NCBI GenBank assembly: GCA_019055375.1
Contig: JAHQIW010004345.1
Span: 89,237-153,236, forward strand
Direction of reading: 5' to 3'
Length of the DNA: 64,000 nucleotides
Source of the DNA: Parelaphostrongylus tenuis
Taxonomy: Eukaryota > Nematoda > Chromadorea > Rhabditida > Metastrongylidae
In this document: positions 24,201 to 35,144 of the stretch, piece after piece
Layout: each line of letters begins with the position of its first letter
How positions within the stretch are numbered: the first letter of the stretch is position 1
The notes under the pieces: generated by a model
The model's input: the letters and a program-made list of their open reading frames with translations, nothing else
Databases searched by the model: none
What the model was told of the DNA's origin: nothing
Program-made: the position numbers and the translations under genes

Positions 24201-25672
24201 AATACCAACCTCGTGCAAATTTTGAATAAGGAAAAGGACGATTCATAAGTAATTCTGAATTCCTTCAATCATGCCGGGCTTAGAGATAGTCGGACTTTTG
24301 AGTTGACCCAAAATAGTCTAGAAAACAGCTCTGTCCAGCGACGTGTAAGCACAAATCTTTTCCTCCCTCCTACACACGTTATCAATAGAGCTTTTCCCAA
24401 GAAGCAAACATATTTTTGAGTTTGCCGAGATTTGTGCTATCGAAAAAGTGCTAACATTCTAAGGAAGGAACGTTGTTCAGCTAAATATGAGCGAGATAAG
24501 AAAGAAAAACATGTAGTCGTGTAAAACACAATTTTATTTTGAATTTTACGGCTCCCTTAAAGGGTGTTTTGAAACACGACCATGTATGACTCTACCTAGA
24601 GCTTTAAGCTTTCGAATGATTACTAACATCTCCATGAAAACTTTATGTCCTAACGAATGAAATCGGCTTCTAATTTGTTGCCGGATAACAAAAAGAATCC
24701 GCTGAGGCACCTATTTGAACGCAAATTGTACCACTTAAAATTTCAAAAACGAGTCATAATGAAAAAATGTCAGGTATATCTCTTAAGGAGGAAAAAATCG
24801 CACTCAGTGTCTGTTCGCTCAGTAAATATCCAAATGACCATCGCTAGGGCGTACAAGAACGCTAGCAGAATGCCTATCGTCGTGTAAGGCCTCCTGTATA
24901 CCTTGTCTATAGTGTGACTGAAATATTTTGTTTAGTTCAGCGCTAAGTGGTAAGTTCTTGGTGTTTTCACTATTTTTCAAACTCAAAATACTGAAGAGAA
25001 GCTCACTAGATTTTTTGCAACGATAAAAATCTATCCAACGCCACGTTCAGAAGCATAAATGACGAAAATATATGGCCGAACAGTGGAACTGATTGCAAGT
25101 AAACGCAAATATCTTGACGTATGTGATGATCTTTACTGCTGAACATTCAACGAATGAAATTCGCTCCTAATCAAAACACGCTTTGATGCTGAAAGTAGTC
25201 CTGTACATCCTTTTATATCAGAAAGCATTTATGCGCTCGAAGTTTACTCCAAGGCGTGATACAAAAAAAAAAACCGTGTGTTTTTTATTTAACCGCATAC
25301 TTTCTCTATTCTTTCGCCATTGTTTAGGAAGGAGCATGGAACTTACATGTGATAAGAAATGATCATGACGTAATGTGAAAAACCAAACAGTATGTCGCCG
25401 ACCGATATTAATGCGATGAATATGTTGCAGATACTCCTGAGAGATCTGAATATTTCCGAAAATTAGTGAGATATTTGAAGAGTGGGAAATAAGGTGGTCC
25501 AAATTAAAACCAATTTAACAAAGGAAAATATTTTCACTGAATGTATCATTTGAAAAGGTACATACTTTGCTCGTATGGTGACATATACAATAAACGAATT
25601 TCCAATAATGTTAATCGTCGGGATTACTATGTAGAATATCTGATATCCAACTGGAACAACTTGAGGATTCAT
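18240..25672 (-). CDS. Gene C: nematode 7TM chemoreceptor, SRSX-like
   Basis: Seven exons: 25672-25566, 25445-25347, 25135-25007, 24917-24804, 18957-18821, 18727-18526 and 18417-18240. They sum to 966 nt (321 aa plus TAA), with phases identical to gene A. The N-terminus begins MNPQVVPVGYQIFYIVIPTI, close to gene A. The TM3 end has LDRFLSL, the ECL2 cysteine is in KVVCDVT, and TM7 ends NFFVYYAIR. The acidic cytoplasmic tail differs from A and B. Exons are open throughout, so I expect it to be functional. The 5.8-kb intron 4 is unusually long for this family and is full of LINE debris. Role as for gene A: surface chemosensory GPCR, ligand unknown. Confidence 0.8.
19590..21950 (-). mobile_element. 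RTE-type LINE debris in gene C intron 4
   Basis: The minus strand around 20410-20200 gives a broken reverse-transcriptase palm region with RKAFDPV and SIQYMKILREYMKIS, matching the RTE order 'KAFDSVE ... QYIKILREL'. Near 19780-19640 is the C-terminal stretch seen also at 5236-5028. The whole is collinear with 59.6-61.95 kb in gene D and shortened in gene A. Many stops and frameshifts are present. Confidence 0.5.
22237..22542 (-). other. Unrecognised ORF in gene C intron 4
   Basis: A 101-codon frame ending in residues such as HEIAEELLLKICDSRAVGSG and FKQLITRIGRLRVDYD. The D counterpart (62413-62012) aligns at DNA level but shifts frame repeatedly. I cannot name a family. It is probably part of the LINE debris or an older inserted element. 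Confidence 0.2.
23576..24650. repeat. Unidentified dispersed repeat R1, copy 1
   Basis: The plus-strand ORF 23576-23860 contains NNSLEAQKAHESAEQ and the segments around it match, in the opposite orientation, 41650-42420. There the minus ORF 42357-42145 reads FNSLESQKAYERIEE. Shared flanks include a GAAGCTCGATCTTATTTTCC word and a GAAACAC/AATTTTATTTTGAAT run. A third copy begins at 63790. It may be a transposon with a small coding part; I could not assign it. Confidence 0.4.
24139..24178 (+). mobile_element. PLE 3' tail, single copy
   Basis: AGGCTCTGACGAAGG, a GC-rich stem and CCGAAACGTTAGCCG. The outer GGCT and AGCC can pair, as in other tails here. No PLE coding sequence is adjacent. Confidence 0.55.
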
Positions 25673-25690
25673 TGTCGCAACTGTAAAAAT
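25673..25690 (-). promoter_or_regulatory. Probable trans-splice acceptor, gene C
   Basis: TTTTTACAG on the minus strand ends at 25681, nine bases before the ATG at 25672-25670. The pyrimidine run and spacing fit a spliced-leader acceptor. Confidence 0.55.
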
Positions 25691-25839
25691 GCTTTTTTTT
25701 AAGTAGTTCACTTGTGAAGGATCCAATGGCAACAAAGAATAACAAGTTTCACACGAAAGTTATTCACTGAAACAACCAATAACTATGTGATCCAATGGGT
25801 CTGAGATTTATTGAGGATTACACCACGAACTCAACTTCA

Positions 25840-26055
25840 AAGAACATCGTTTGAGGTTTTTGATTGTATTTTTGGTCCACAGTTGTGATAGTATACCAAC
25901 GTATAGAATTGGTGATTTTCTGCTCCCAGACAAGTCTGGTATTAACTTGTCGGCCCCGGAGGGATGAAGCTTGGTGAGCTCGTTTGAGCAGACCATGTTG
26001 TCGAACATGTGGTTGATACAGCATTGAAAAAGGCTTGTAATCACTGCGTAATGCA
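25840..26055 (-). mobile_element. Old SINE fragment upstream of gene C
   Basis: CGTTTGAGGT..TTTGATTG, CTCCCAGACAAGTCTGGTA and GGCCCCGGAGGGATG...CTTGGTGAGC match the reverse SINE at 40061-40360 in order. The tRNA-like head is mostly lost. ORFs 25808-26056 and 25818-26123 are incidental frames across it. Confidence 0.6.
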
Positions 26056-26554
26056 TGTGTCAATTTGTAGTAGGTATATTGTAAAATTGTTGTCTCTCCA
26101 TACCCAGTAAACAACAGCTGCACCAGCTTTGTAGTCGGTGTACTGTAAAGTCATTGCCGCTGCCTTCCCTGTAAACACCGCCTTCATCAGTTGTAGTCTC
26201 TGTAAAAATTGAGGAATACGAGTTCGAGTAATAACCAGATGAAATTCTCACAACACTAACTTCGATTTTTTGATTAAAATGTGGTCCGGTTAGTTCTCTT
26301 GGATTCGCTGTGGCATAGAGTTAATTCCTATCAGAGTAACAGGCAAAATTATGGAAGTATTTCTGTGCTTGCTTGACACTAGTGGTGGTAATGCGCAGTT
26401 TGACGTGGAGTAATACATCGAGTCCATGATGAAGTCGCTTGATTTCCATCTAGGCTGGCAGTACTCACCACACTAGATATTGAATAAAGTAGAATTCTCT
26501 TATTCAGACTTCCTGAGCACCAAATCTTAGCTCGTCTTACTTGGATACTTGGAA

Positions 26555-27089
26555 GTTAAGCGGTCCGCCTTCACTAGTTGCGCGGACCCTAGCGCCATCA
26601 TTCGTTTCTCTTGTTTCGCGATAGTCGCTATGGCGGTGATCTAATTTGAGCATGGCGACTGGTGCGAGTATCATACCGTAATCTTAGAATATCGGCAATC
26701 CACTCCACGGTTCTTTTCGTTCATCTGTCGTCAGTTCTTCACAGTCCCATCGTGATTTGCTAGGATGTATAATCTCTAAATTACGAAGGTGGGATAGACT
26801 TCAAAGATCTGAGCTACGGAACTCGGCTAGATGTTGTGCGCCGACTAAATTTTACAAGACATCGTTCAGGCACTCTGTGAGTTTTTCGTAGCAGTCATTG
26901 AGTGGTCTGAGTGTCAGCCCACGCTTCAGCTGCATAGCAGAGCGCCGAGAGGAGCGTTGAATCGAAGAGATGAGCACGGAGTTTGGGATCCGTTAGTTGA
27001 TCTGTGGCTTCTTCAAGAAGCTCGAATGCGATCAATGCTGCTCTTTTCCTTCTATCTAGCTCCTCATTTGTGCTGTTTTCCATGCTCAA
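26555..27089 (-). mobile_element. RTE-type LINE fragment, C-terminal
   Basis: The ORF 27089-26895 reads EELDRRKRAALIAFELLEEA, followed by TDPKLRAHLFDSTLLSALCYAAEAW, the conserved post-RT segment of nematode RTE elements. Farther along the minus strand are the 'DDRWTERIVEWIP'-type and 'RPPTRW'-type regions in broken frames, as at 38968-38786. It is 5'-truncated and inactive. The strand is the same as the receptor genes. Confidence 0.75.
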
Positions 27090-27552
27090 TTCAACCCTCT
27101 TTGGTTTGAAAAACTGTATCCCAGGTTTTGGGTTTCGTTCACGGCTTAATATAGATTAATTCAAGATTACCTTCGTCAAAGTGGAAATTCATCTGAAGTG
27201 CCCTTTCAGTTTCATGGAGACTTGCTTGCAAATAGAACCTGTTCACTTTCTACTTGAAACTGACAAATAATTTGTAACACATATTAGTTCCGTTTCTTCT
27301 ATGTATGTGAACACGGAGATTGCACATTGATTTCCCCGACGGCTGTTCTTAATAGGTTGGAAGATACAATTGTAAGGTGGCCGAGATTGACTCCACCAAA
27401 CAAATTCTAAATAAAGTCTTGAAAAATTGTTAGAAATGCTCATAATTAGCTCATATAACGGAATAATTTTTAAAAACCATGAAGAAATAATTCAATATGC
27501 TTTTGTGACTCAAAAAAAACCTATCGGTACGGTATTGTATCTTTGGGTGATA

Positions 27553-27990
27553 CTAGATTGGAAAAAAGTTTCTATCGTTTCATAAAACATTCAAAATTTA
27601 TGCATACATCCAGACAACAAACTACAACTATTCTTCAAAATACAGGCCATCATTATCGATCACTTTTACCATCGTTCCGCCACGTTTCGGTTCTGAGTAC
27701 CACTCCTTCGGCTTTAAATCAAAGAACTCTTGACATGCTTTTTCAGCTTCATTGAGTGATTCGGATTGGCGACCTTCCAAAAAGTGTTGCACTGATCGGA
27801 AAGGGCCGTAATCAGATGGAGCAACGTCTGGACTATAAAGTGGGTGCACTAGAATCTCAAACTCCGTTCAATTCCTCGAACTTTGCCTTGGTCTCTCTGC
27901 ATTTGAACCAACTTAGTACTCGTAAAGCATCAACCAACGTTTTGTTCCCTGGACAATTCCATGCTCAAGCAGATATAGAGAAATTATATA
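27553..27990 (-). mobile_element. Mariner transposase remnant
   Basis: ORF 27849-27628 reads HPLYSPDVAPSDYGPFRSVQ, the signature C-terminal block of mariner transposases (HPPYSPDLAPSDY, holding the last catalytic Asp of DD34D), then the end of the protein. Upstream, in another frame, is AKFEELNG. The 3' end at 27553 (TTGGAAAAAAGTTTC) resembles the terminal repeat of the mariner at 15861, so the two are probably one family. The 5' half is missing. Flanking sequence is collinear with 10130 and 38000. Confidence 0.8.
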
Positions 27991-27999
27991 TCAATAGAT

Positions 28000-29170
28000 G
28001 CACATGAGCTAGACCTTTCAAGTGATATGAAATTCACACACAATTGCGAAAAAACGACATTCCCATTCAAACAATAGAAATTTTCTTTCCATCTAGTAGT
28101 AAAGACGTTGTATAAATTCTTTGGACAGCAAATCGTTATCTAGATTTGGAATGCTTACGGTGATGATTTGCTCTCAGAACACCATTAATTTGCAAAGTAG
28201 TCCTCCATCAATACCTGAAAATGCTAGTAAGAGGTCGTTGGACTGCTTATGCAGCGAAGATAAGGCAGATTAAATGTTTGTCATTATATAGAAAAATCTT
28301 TTCTGCCAAAATTCGATTGCAGAGTAGAGTTGGTCTTCTTACCAGCACAGTTACGGTCACAAATACTGATGCATAGAAACAATTGAAAACCGGCTGTTGT
28401 CTGTTAGAAGGAGCAAATAAACAAATGATCCCTTTTCGCTTGACCATGAAATTTTCTCAAGAGTATTTGTAATTATTCGGAAGCTCAAATATATGGCTAG
28501 TCTCTGGGCGTACTGTAACATAATACCACCGCGAGAGGCGATCAAATGAAATGAATTCTTCTTCACATAGACTCAAAGCATTTTCGAGCTCATCACATGA
28601 AGCAACTAAGAGTCATGCATGAGATCTACATATCACTTGTCTGAAATCGTGGGCCGATGAGTAGTCACTGATTTTTCATTTCACAAAAAATTAACTACTC
28701 ATACTCTGTGAAGCAAGTTTTACTCAACTTCGGCATGACTAATCAATGCTTCATTGTTTTAGACTGAAAGCACACACTAAAACCTAATAGTCAGGATCCC
28801 TTATGCTTTTCAAATACGCTTTTGAAGTTTTATGAGGTTTCAAATATACCTAAGAGAATTGAGTGGTGAGCAAAAATTCGACTTAAGACGTAAGTTGAAC
28901 CGATGACTGACCGTTTCTCCGAATGTTCTCAAGCACATGTAATTAACAAGAATCCCTTTTTAGCCGCCTTTTTGCGGTGATAAACATCGTTTATGGAAGA
29001 ACTCTAGCTGAATACATAAATTCAATACCTTGCAAATCGTTCTCCTCTAACCTCAGCATAACCAGTCAATCATATTTACATTCTTGACTAAGCATGCGGT
29101 AAGAGGTTGTTAATAAATAGTTTTTATTCACTTAACGTTTCTTACTCTTTTGCCTTCCTAAGAGTTGAGC
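28000..29170. other. Spacer between gene C and gene B units
   Basis: The left part (28240-28570) contains the unidentified coding-like segment also seen at 10440-10764 and 49668-50041. A hairpin related to the tRNA-like repeat occurs near 28960. I see no gene. Confidence 0.45.
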
Positions 29171-30716
29171 AAATGATTCGAGAAGTCGTCTTCGTTGTGG
29201 ATTTTTGCCCTCCATTTCGTTCGAGTCAAACCTTCCTCGGTGGAACACCGCTCGAATGAAGAACCTCACTCGGCGAACTAACAATATGAAGGATAAAGCG
29301 TGACCTAATCAGCCTATTGTTCTTGTATTTGCTAAACATTCTTTGATAGTGAATTGTTTATCATAGTGCAATCTAGCCTGCAGAAGTGAGCATTTTTGAC
29401 GGTCTGCGCAGAGCGTCATATTATATTTTTTTTTGAGCCAACTTCCATTTAAGCTTCCAAATGAAAGATTAACACAACGCGAACAAACGACAGTAGATGT
29501 TCGGCTCAAATCACTTGTTCGCCTTTGAGAAGTTGAAACTCGTCGAAATGTCATCCAAATTAAACTATATATGAACAACCTCGTGCTAGGCTTAATCAAC
29601 AAGGAATTTATCTGATACCCGTCAGTGTGACTACGTTCATTGCTAATATGTGCCTAGCACACCAAACCATTGAAGGTTGGTTGCTAATAGATCGATATCG
29701 CTATCGCTGAAAGAGTTATAGTAGGGAAGGAGCTCTTGTAGTATAGTAGGGTTGACATATGCTCCCGAAAAGCGCGGGGTGCGGGCTCGATTTCCGCATG
29801 CGCTTCAAAGTTTTACATATTACTCAACATTTTTAAATTCTCAAGTACTTTGTACTCGTCACAGCTGCATTCAAAAGCTGCCAACAATTAGGAGCAGCAT
29901 GCATCTGTTCCAGAGAATTTTTGAAAAAGTTGAGCACCCAGATGTAGGCATTTCTCTTTTGTGCTTCACACTCTAACGACTCGGTGAATGGCCTTTCCTT
30001 TGATTGTTGCCTAGACGCATCTTATCTGTTCAGTTCAGTCGCTTCTCGAAGTCTTGCCGTATGGTAAAGTACGTCATGGCTAATCGCTGGCGGCCATCGG
30101 AACTTTGCATTCACAACCCTCCCGTAGCTGCGTGATCAGTGAACGTTCTTGATTCGCACTCATCACATCCTTGATTACATCTTTCCTCATGAATTTGAAA
30201 TTCTCATAGATCCTTCGTAAAGAGATCGTTCTCAATTTGGAAGAAACTTTCAAGTTTTACGCAGAGCAACATGAAGCTGCAATATCGACCACATATTTCT
30301 CTTCACATTGACTGTAGTTGCAGATATACTCACCTTGTCGCATAGTACACGAGGAAATCTATCGCCCATGCGAAATTCACAAAAAGTCCTGCCAGTAAGG
30401 AGACGTATGTTCGCTCAATATTAACATGCAAGATAACACTCATCACCCCAATCAATGTCGTGCTGAACGAACCAAGCACCACTGTTGAACTGATTATTAT
30501 CACTGATCGATAGATCTGCTTCATACTTGTGGTGTCTGTAAAGACATGTTTTGAGCTGTGAAAGTCCTGCCTTCTATCTGAACGTCGCTCGGAAATTGGT
30601 CAAATTTTGTAATGTTAATTCCCAAGACGACTGTCTATTAAGCTCGGCATGCTTCAATATAATTATTAATTTTCTTCTTTGAGCAAAACACGAGGTGTTA
30701 CAATAAACTTTATTCG

Positions 30717-30756
30717 ACAGCTGACGTTTCGGCCGTTCGCCTTCTTCAGAGCCTGG
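30717..30756 (-). repeat. PLE 3' tail with hammerhead-like boxes
   Basis: On the minus strand: GGCT-CTGAAGA-A-GGC, loop, GCC-GAAA-C-GTC-AGCT, then AATAAAG. CTGANGA and GAAA are the hammerhead core words, the outer GGCT/AGCT can pair, and GTC would be the cleavage triplet. Stem III has no loop, so I do not call it a ribozyme. Confidence 0.5.
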
Positions 30757-30956
30757 AAAGGTCAAATTGTCCGCAGTCCAATCAGTCAAACACCTCCATT
30801 ACTCCTTTAGAAAAAATCACCAGACCTAGATTTCAATCGCATCAAACGCAAAATCAACTCTCAACATACTCACCGCTTTTTATATGTGTTCCACTGAATG
30901 ATCCAAGTGGAGATCACCGGAAGGAAATCACATAGGCTCGTAATGCACCTTACCCA

Positions 30957-31475
30957 TCAAAATAACAGTCTTATATACTGACTCCAATCACGAGTGATAT
31001 CAAGGCATTCCTCCCTGCGATTTATGGTTGGATTGGTCGCATTAATCCAAAACGCTTCCAAGATCTTTCGCGCTGATGTTTTTTGCTCCTGCGCAAGGAT
31101 GGTGACTTCGATTTCAAAATCAACTCCGTCGTGCTTCTGTGCTCTATGCGTTCCTAGCGGGGTGTTCCGTCTATTAAGACGTTTGTCAGCTAGGTGTTCT
31201 TCTATGCGAGCATAGAGCGGCCTACCCGTTTCGCCAACATATTTATCACTACACGCTTTGCAAGAGACTAGGTAGACTGTACCTACGCTCATGCAATCAC
31301 CGTCTCTGCCGTTAGGACATATTTTACAATCTTTCGTTATACAGAGACGGTCATATAAGCGATTGCGAACTAGTTGGCGTTTTAGAGTATTCGGTGGTAT
31401 TTCAATAATGGTCACCGATTGCTCTAAACCCGCTCTTTTCAAACAGCGTTTTATAGCTGTACTAATCTCATTTGA
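30957..31475 (-). pseudogene. PLE GIY-YIG endonuclease ORF
   Basis: The open frame contains a Cys cluster (LCITKDCKICPNG, residues 33-45 of the ORF from 31442), GDCM, then VYLVS (56-60) and KYVGETG (67-73) as the GIY...YIG pair, Arg79 in YARIEEHL, and the catalytic-type Glu in KILEAFWIN (about residue 129). Upstream, FFSNEISTAIKRCLKRAG is in the same frame, so the frame begins near 31475. This is the nuclease that nicks target DNA in Penelope-like elements. All visible key residues are present, but it is out of frame with the RT. Confidence 0.85.
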
Positions 31476-31613
31476 AAAGAACGGAGGATAAACGGGACTT
31501 TCCTTTCATTAAGTTTTCGTTCGGAGGCGCATTATTTCCTCTAAACCTAAGCCGAGGGGCTACAAATTCGTATCCATTAGAAGTGGCTATTTCCCGAGCC
31601 AGTTTCACGGATT

Positions 31614-32606
31614 CTACTCTCTGCTCCTCCCCGGTACATACATTGACTGCTGTTCGAAACTGTTTTTTACTAGCGCCTTCTTCGTATGTGAGGGATGAGA
31701 AGAGAGATAGTGAACCAGGATATTCTTATTACTTGGCTTTCGGTACCACTTCGTTATGTAGCCGCTCTCAGTTAAGCTTATTTGCACATTCAAGAATGGA
31801 AGCCAATCGTCTTTTGGTATCTCACGGGTGAATCTTATATACTCTGACTGTTCATTCAGCAATCTAAAACAATTATCTAGCTCCTCTTGAGTGGAACAGA
31901 TAACCAAACAATCATCTATATACCTACAGTAGAGTAATGGCCGGAGATCCATCACTGGTGCTTCCACTTTAGACATAAAGGCAATCGCCAGGCTAGGTGC
32001 CAGTCGCTGCCCCATTGCCAGCCCTCTCATTTGAGTGAAATATTTCCCGGACCATCTGAAGATTGAGCAGTTCAGGCACTCTTTTAATAGGACCATGAAC
32101 TGCTCAATAGACAAGCCATACATGTTTACAGCTCCCTGGTGTTGTATCAGAAGCTCATGTGTGGCTTGTAATGCGGAGTCATTCGACACGTTGGTATATA
32201 AAGCAGTGACGTCGAATGACTCCATTACGTACGCGCTGTTCGGGTTCGCGTTACGTAAACGATCCAGGAACATCTGAGTGTTCGTCAGATGGGCTGGAAT
32301 GTGTCCTAGCAACTGGGATGTTATTAAAGTTAAGAACCATGCTATCCGATCCGTCGGTCCGCCTACACAGCTGATGATGGGTCTAACCTTGAATATAGAT
32401 GGATCGTTAGACATTAGATCATCAGTGGATACTAACTTATGTGTTTTTATAAGTAAGTATAAGACAGGACATGTTGGTGACTGGATTTTCAATTGAGAAG
32501 TGATAGATGGTCTTAAGCCTGCCGCTTTTACCGTACGGACCCACTCATTGTTTAATTTGCGGTTTTGCCTTTTGAATTCCTTTACAGAAGATGATCGGTA
32601 AAGCAA
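31614..32606 (-). pseudogene. PLE reverse transcriptase ORF
   Basis: 330 codons with RT blocks in order: KVRPIIS (73-79), FDVTALYTNV (131-140, first catalytic Asp), RGLAMGQRLAPSLA (194-207) and YIDD (229-232), then the primer-grip and thumb region up to PSHTKKALVKNSF. The sequence LSVSDKGGEFVV just 5' (about 32690) is in another frame, so the N-terminus is missing or shifted. The catalytic residues are intact. Penelope RTs are related to telomerase. The frame ends prematurely at 31614; the linker continues in another frame (EEQRVESVKLAREIA). Confidence 0.9.
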
Positions 32607-33310
32607 GCATCCTCGAGATGCCTGTTCGTTATTGCGTTATCTAACTGTCGAGGAATCACAACAAATTCTCCACCCTTATCACTAACTGATAACCTTATCC
32701 TCCCTTCCCTTATCAACTCTCGAACCTCTGTAATATTAGTATATCATAACTTGTGATAACTGATATAAAAGGAGCGGACGGTGACTGCGTGATTAGTGAT
32801 ACTGCGCGCGGGGTTGGGCCCCCTGCAGTCTCAGTAATCGATGGTCGAACTCCCAGCTGGCTGTCCTCGAGATTCAGAGAGAAGTTACTCGATTAGTATT
32901 CTACGAAGTTCATGAAAAGATGGAATCGCCAAAATCTCGCCAAGTTTCTAGCCTCGATATTGATTGAACTTTTGAGTATGTTTACCTAAACAGGCAAATC
33001 CGAGGTCGGCATTATTAGCATTTATTGATTACATGCCCATAAAGCGAGTGCCACGACCGAGTGGTCGTGATGCTCGTTGCGACGTGCACCAAGTCAAACC
33101 CCACCCTCGAACACTCTCCGGCAGTCAACAACGAACGCCCCCCACTGCTAGGTTATGTTCGAGGTTGCCAAGGAGACGTGCTCAACCAATCTTCTACGAC
33201 GTTTTTTAAGAAGTCAAATCGATGCGAGTCGAATGCTGGAAGTACTGGGATCCGCACATACAATTTTCTGGTACAACTCAATAAAGTGATATAAAGTGAA
33301 TACTAATCAG

Positions 33311-33585
33311 TGGCTGACGTTTCAACAGCTTCGTCTTCTTCAGAGCCTGGAAGAGTCCAAATTTGTTTTTAATATACGCAGTCAACACTTTGCAATCAAA
33401 TGGATAGAACTTATACACAACAACTAAATCGCTTAGTGAAAAGATTGTTTTTGCATAAACAGCGTTTTGCCGTCTATGATCATGATTATGTACTAAGTCC
33501 TATCTTCTTCGGTTATGAAAGTTCGACTAAGTAGATTGCTTATCAATGTGACTCTTCCATTCTCTGAAAAAGGCGAACGCCATAT
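33311..33585. mobile_element. Inverted pair of PLE 3' tails, B copy
   Basis: Paralogue of 3866-4140: a minus-strand tail at 33311-33350 and a plus-strand relic (TCTCTGAAAAAGGCGAACGCC) near 33560. It is in intron 5 of gene B, 5' of the newer PLE on the coding strand. Confidence 0.55.
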
Positions 33586-33900
33586 TAGTATTTCAAGCAG
33601 TAGTACTATCACTGTCCCCCTTGGATATGCTTGTTAAAAAATACTGAGGATGAAATTCTCAAGCAAGCGAGTGACGAATCGAATTCCAAAAGTAATGGGG
33701 CCTTAACAGTAGAAAAAAATCATACATGTGACAAGAATGAGAGTGAAAATGTGAGCTCACTCATTCTGAGTTCTTTTTCCAAAAAGCAAATAAGTAAAGT
33801 ATAACAAGAAATAATCAAGATGCTATGGGTCATTAGGGAACTCTGGATAATATGAACGAGCGAGCCGCTCATCGTAGCTGTGACGATGCAAATAACTTTC

Positions 33901-35144
33901 CTGAAATTCATTTTCCATTCTTGGTCAAAGCAGTTGTACGTCCTGTATCCTCTTTATTTCTCTTCAAACTACTCTTATATTCCCACTATTTGTATTTACA
34001 AACGTAGCTTCTTAGTTTTGAATCTAGGCAATGTGTCTGAATGTTATATTTTAGAATATCAGTGCAAGAAGCAAACTTGTCAGCAAAGTGTTTTTTACGA
34101 AGTTATGAGCCTACATAATAGCTTTCCTACTCCTGATCCCTGTCGCATTGATTTCTTCCTAGTAAACATTCAAAGATCTCTATCTATTCAAACCTTTTAG
34201 GCTTAAAGCGACATCTTATACCTGCATCACTGCCTCGACAGCCTTCCTTCATTCCGAATAAAGTGGACCGTTTGCGCAAACGATTGCGATGGGCCGATCG
34301 CATTCAAAGTTTTGGAACAACAGCGGCATTGGTTAGGCAAAACTATCAATTCACATGAGGTAGTCTTTTTTATTATGATATACTCTTTACCGGGAAACTC
34401 CCGTGTTCACTATTTTCAGTTTTGGGACTTGTGAATTGCCATAATTGCTTGCGATAGTACATCAATGAATTCGGACATCCTGAGGAAGGTAATCCATAGG
34501 GATTGAGTCACTTTCAAAATACACATTTCCTTCAATCTTCCGAGATGCCACTTTTATTGTTTTATTCTTCATTTTGGTCTTCAAACTCTCACCTGGAGTT
34601 TACATTTCCGTTGAAGCTATGGAAGGCTAAAGGTGCCTTGACGGGCTGCTTAGATTTTAGGATAGACTAATCGCCGAAAAGGCTATCCTGAGCAGTGTCT
34701 GATGAGTTTCCCAACCATCTGAGTTTGGCCGTTTAGGATGATTGATGAGCAGTACACAAACACACATGCTCATTAATAGTTCTTCAAATGCGGCGGCATA
34801 GAGCAATCCAATATAGCACAAAGAAGTAAACAATTGCAAAAGTCCACCTGCGCATTATATCAACTAGCTTTCTTGCCTCTTGTACCGATAAAGTACTCAA
34901 ACCGCTACGGCCGCTTCACGAAAAGCCGACGCTGTGTTGCCTACATGAAGAACACTCTTTGGAGAACAAGCCTTAGGATAGAAAATCCAAGTTTCTTTTC
35001 CATCGTTTTCCATCGTTTTGTCACTTATGCGAATGTCCATCGTTTAATCACTTATGTGAATGTAAATGATATATCGGGAAACTCGAGGACGAGTCAACGA
35101 CGGAAAATATCAAATATATTTCTCAAAAAAAAAACAAACCACAC
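33901..35144. other. Gene B intron 4
   Basis: This intron is 1.24 kb, compared with 2.86 kb in A and 5.85 kb in C. Near 34240 it joins sequence equivalent to 4790 directly to sequence equivalent to 6450, so the LINE debris of A is absent. No gene is seen. Confidence 0.6.

Larger units (their letters stand above)
30613..32738 (-). mobile_element. 5'-truncated Penelope-like element
   Basis: The element lies in gene B intron 5; the gene A intron has continuous sequence at the equivalent point (near 3335-3345). The order on the minus strand is a truncated RT, linker, GIY-YIG endonuclease and 3' tail. The left edge has GTAATGTTA (30609-30617) and the right edge GTAATATTA (32730-32738), a possible imperfect target duplication. 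PLEs copy RNA to DNA at a nick made by the GIY-YIG nuclease. Frameshifts near 32610, 31650 and 31475 make this copy inactive. Truncation at the 5' end is usual for PLEs. Confidence 0.85.

Noticed and set aside
31472..31831. 119-codon plus-strand ORF
   Set aside because: It is antisense to the PLE reverse transcriptase and linker.
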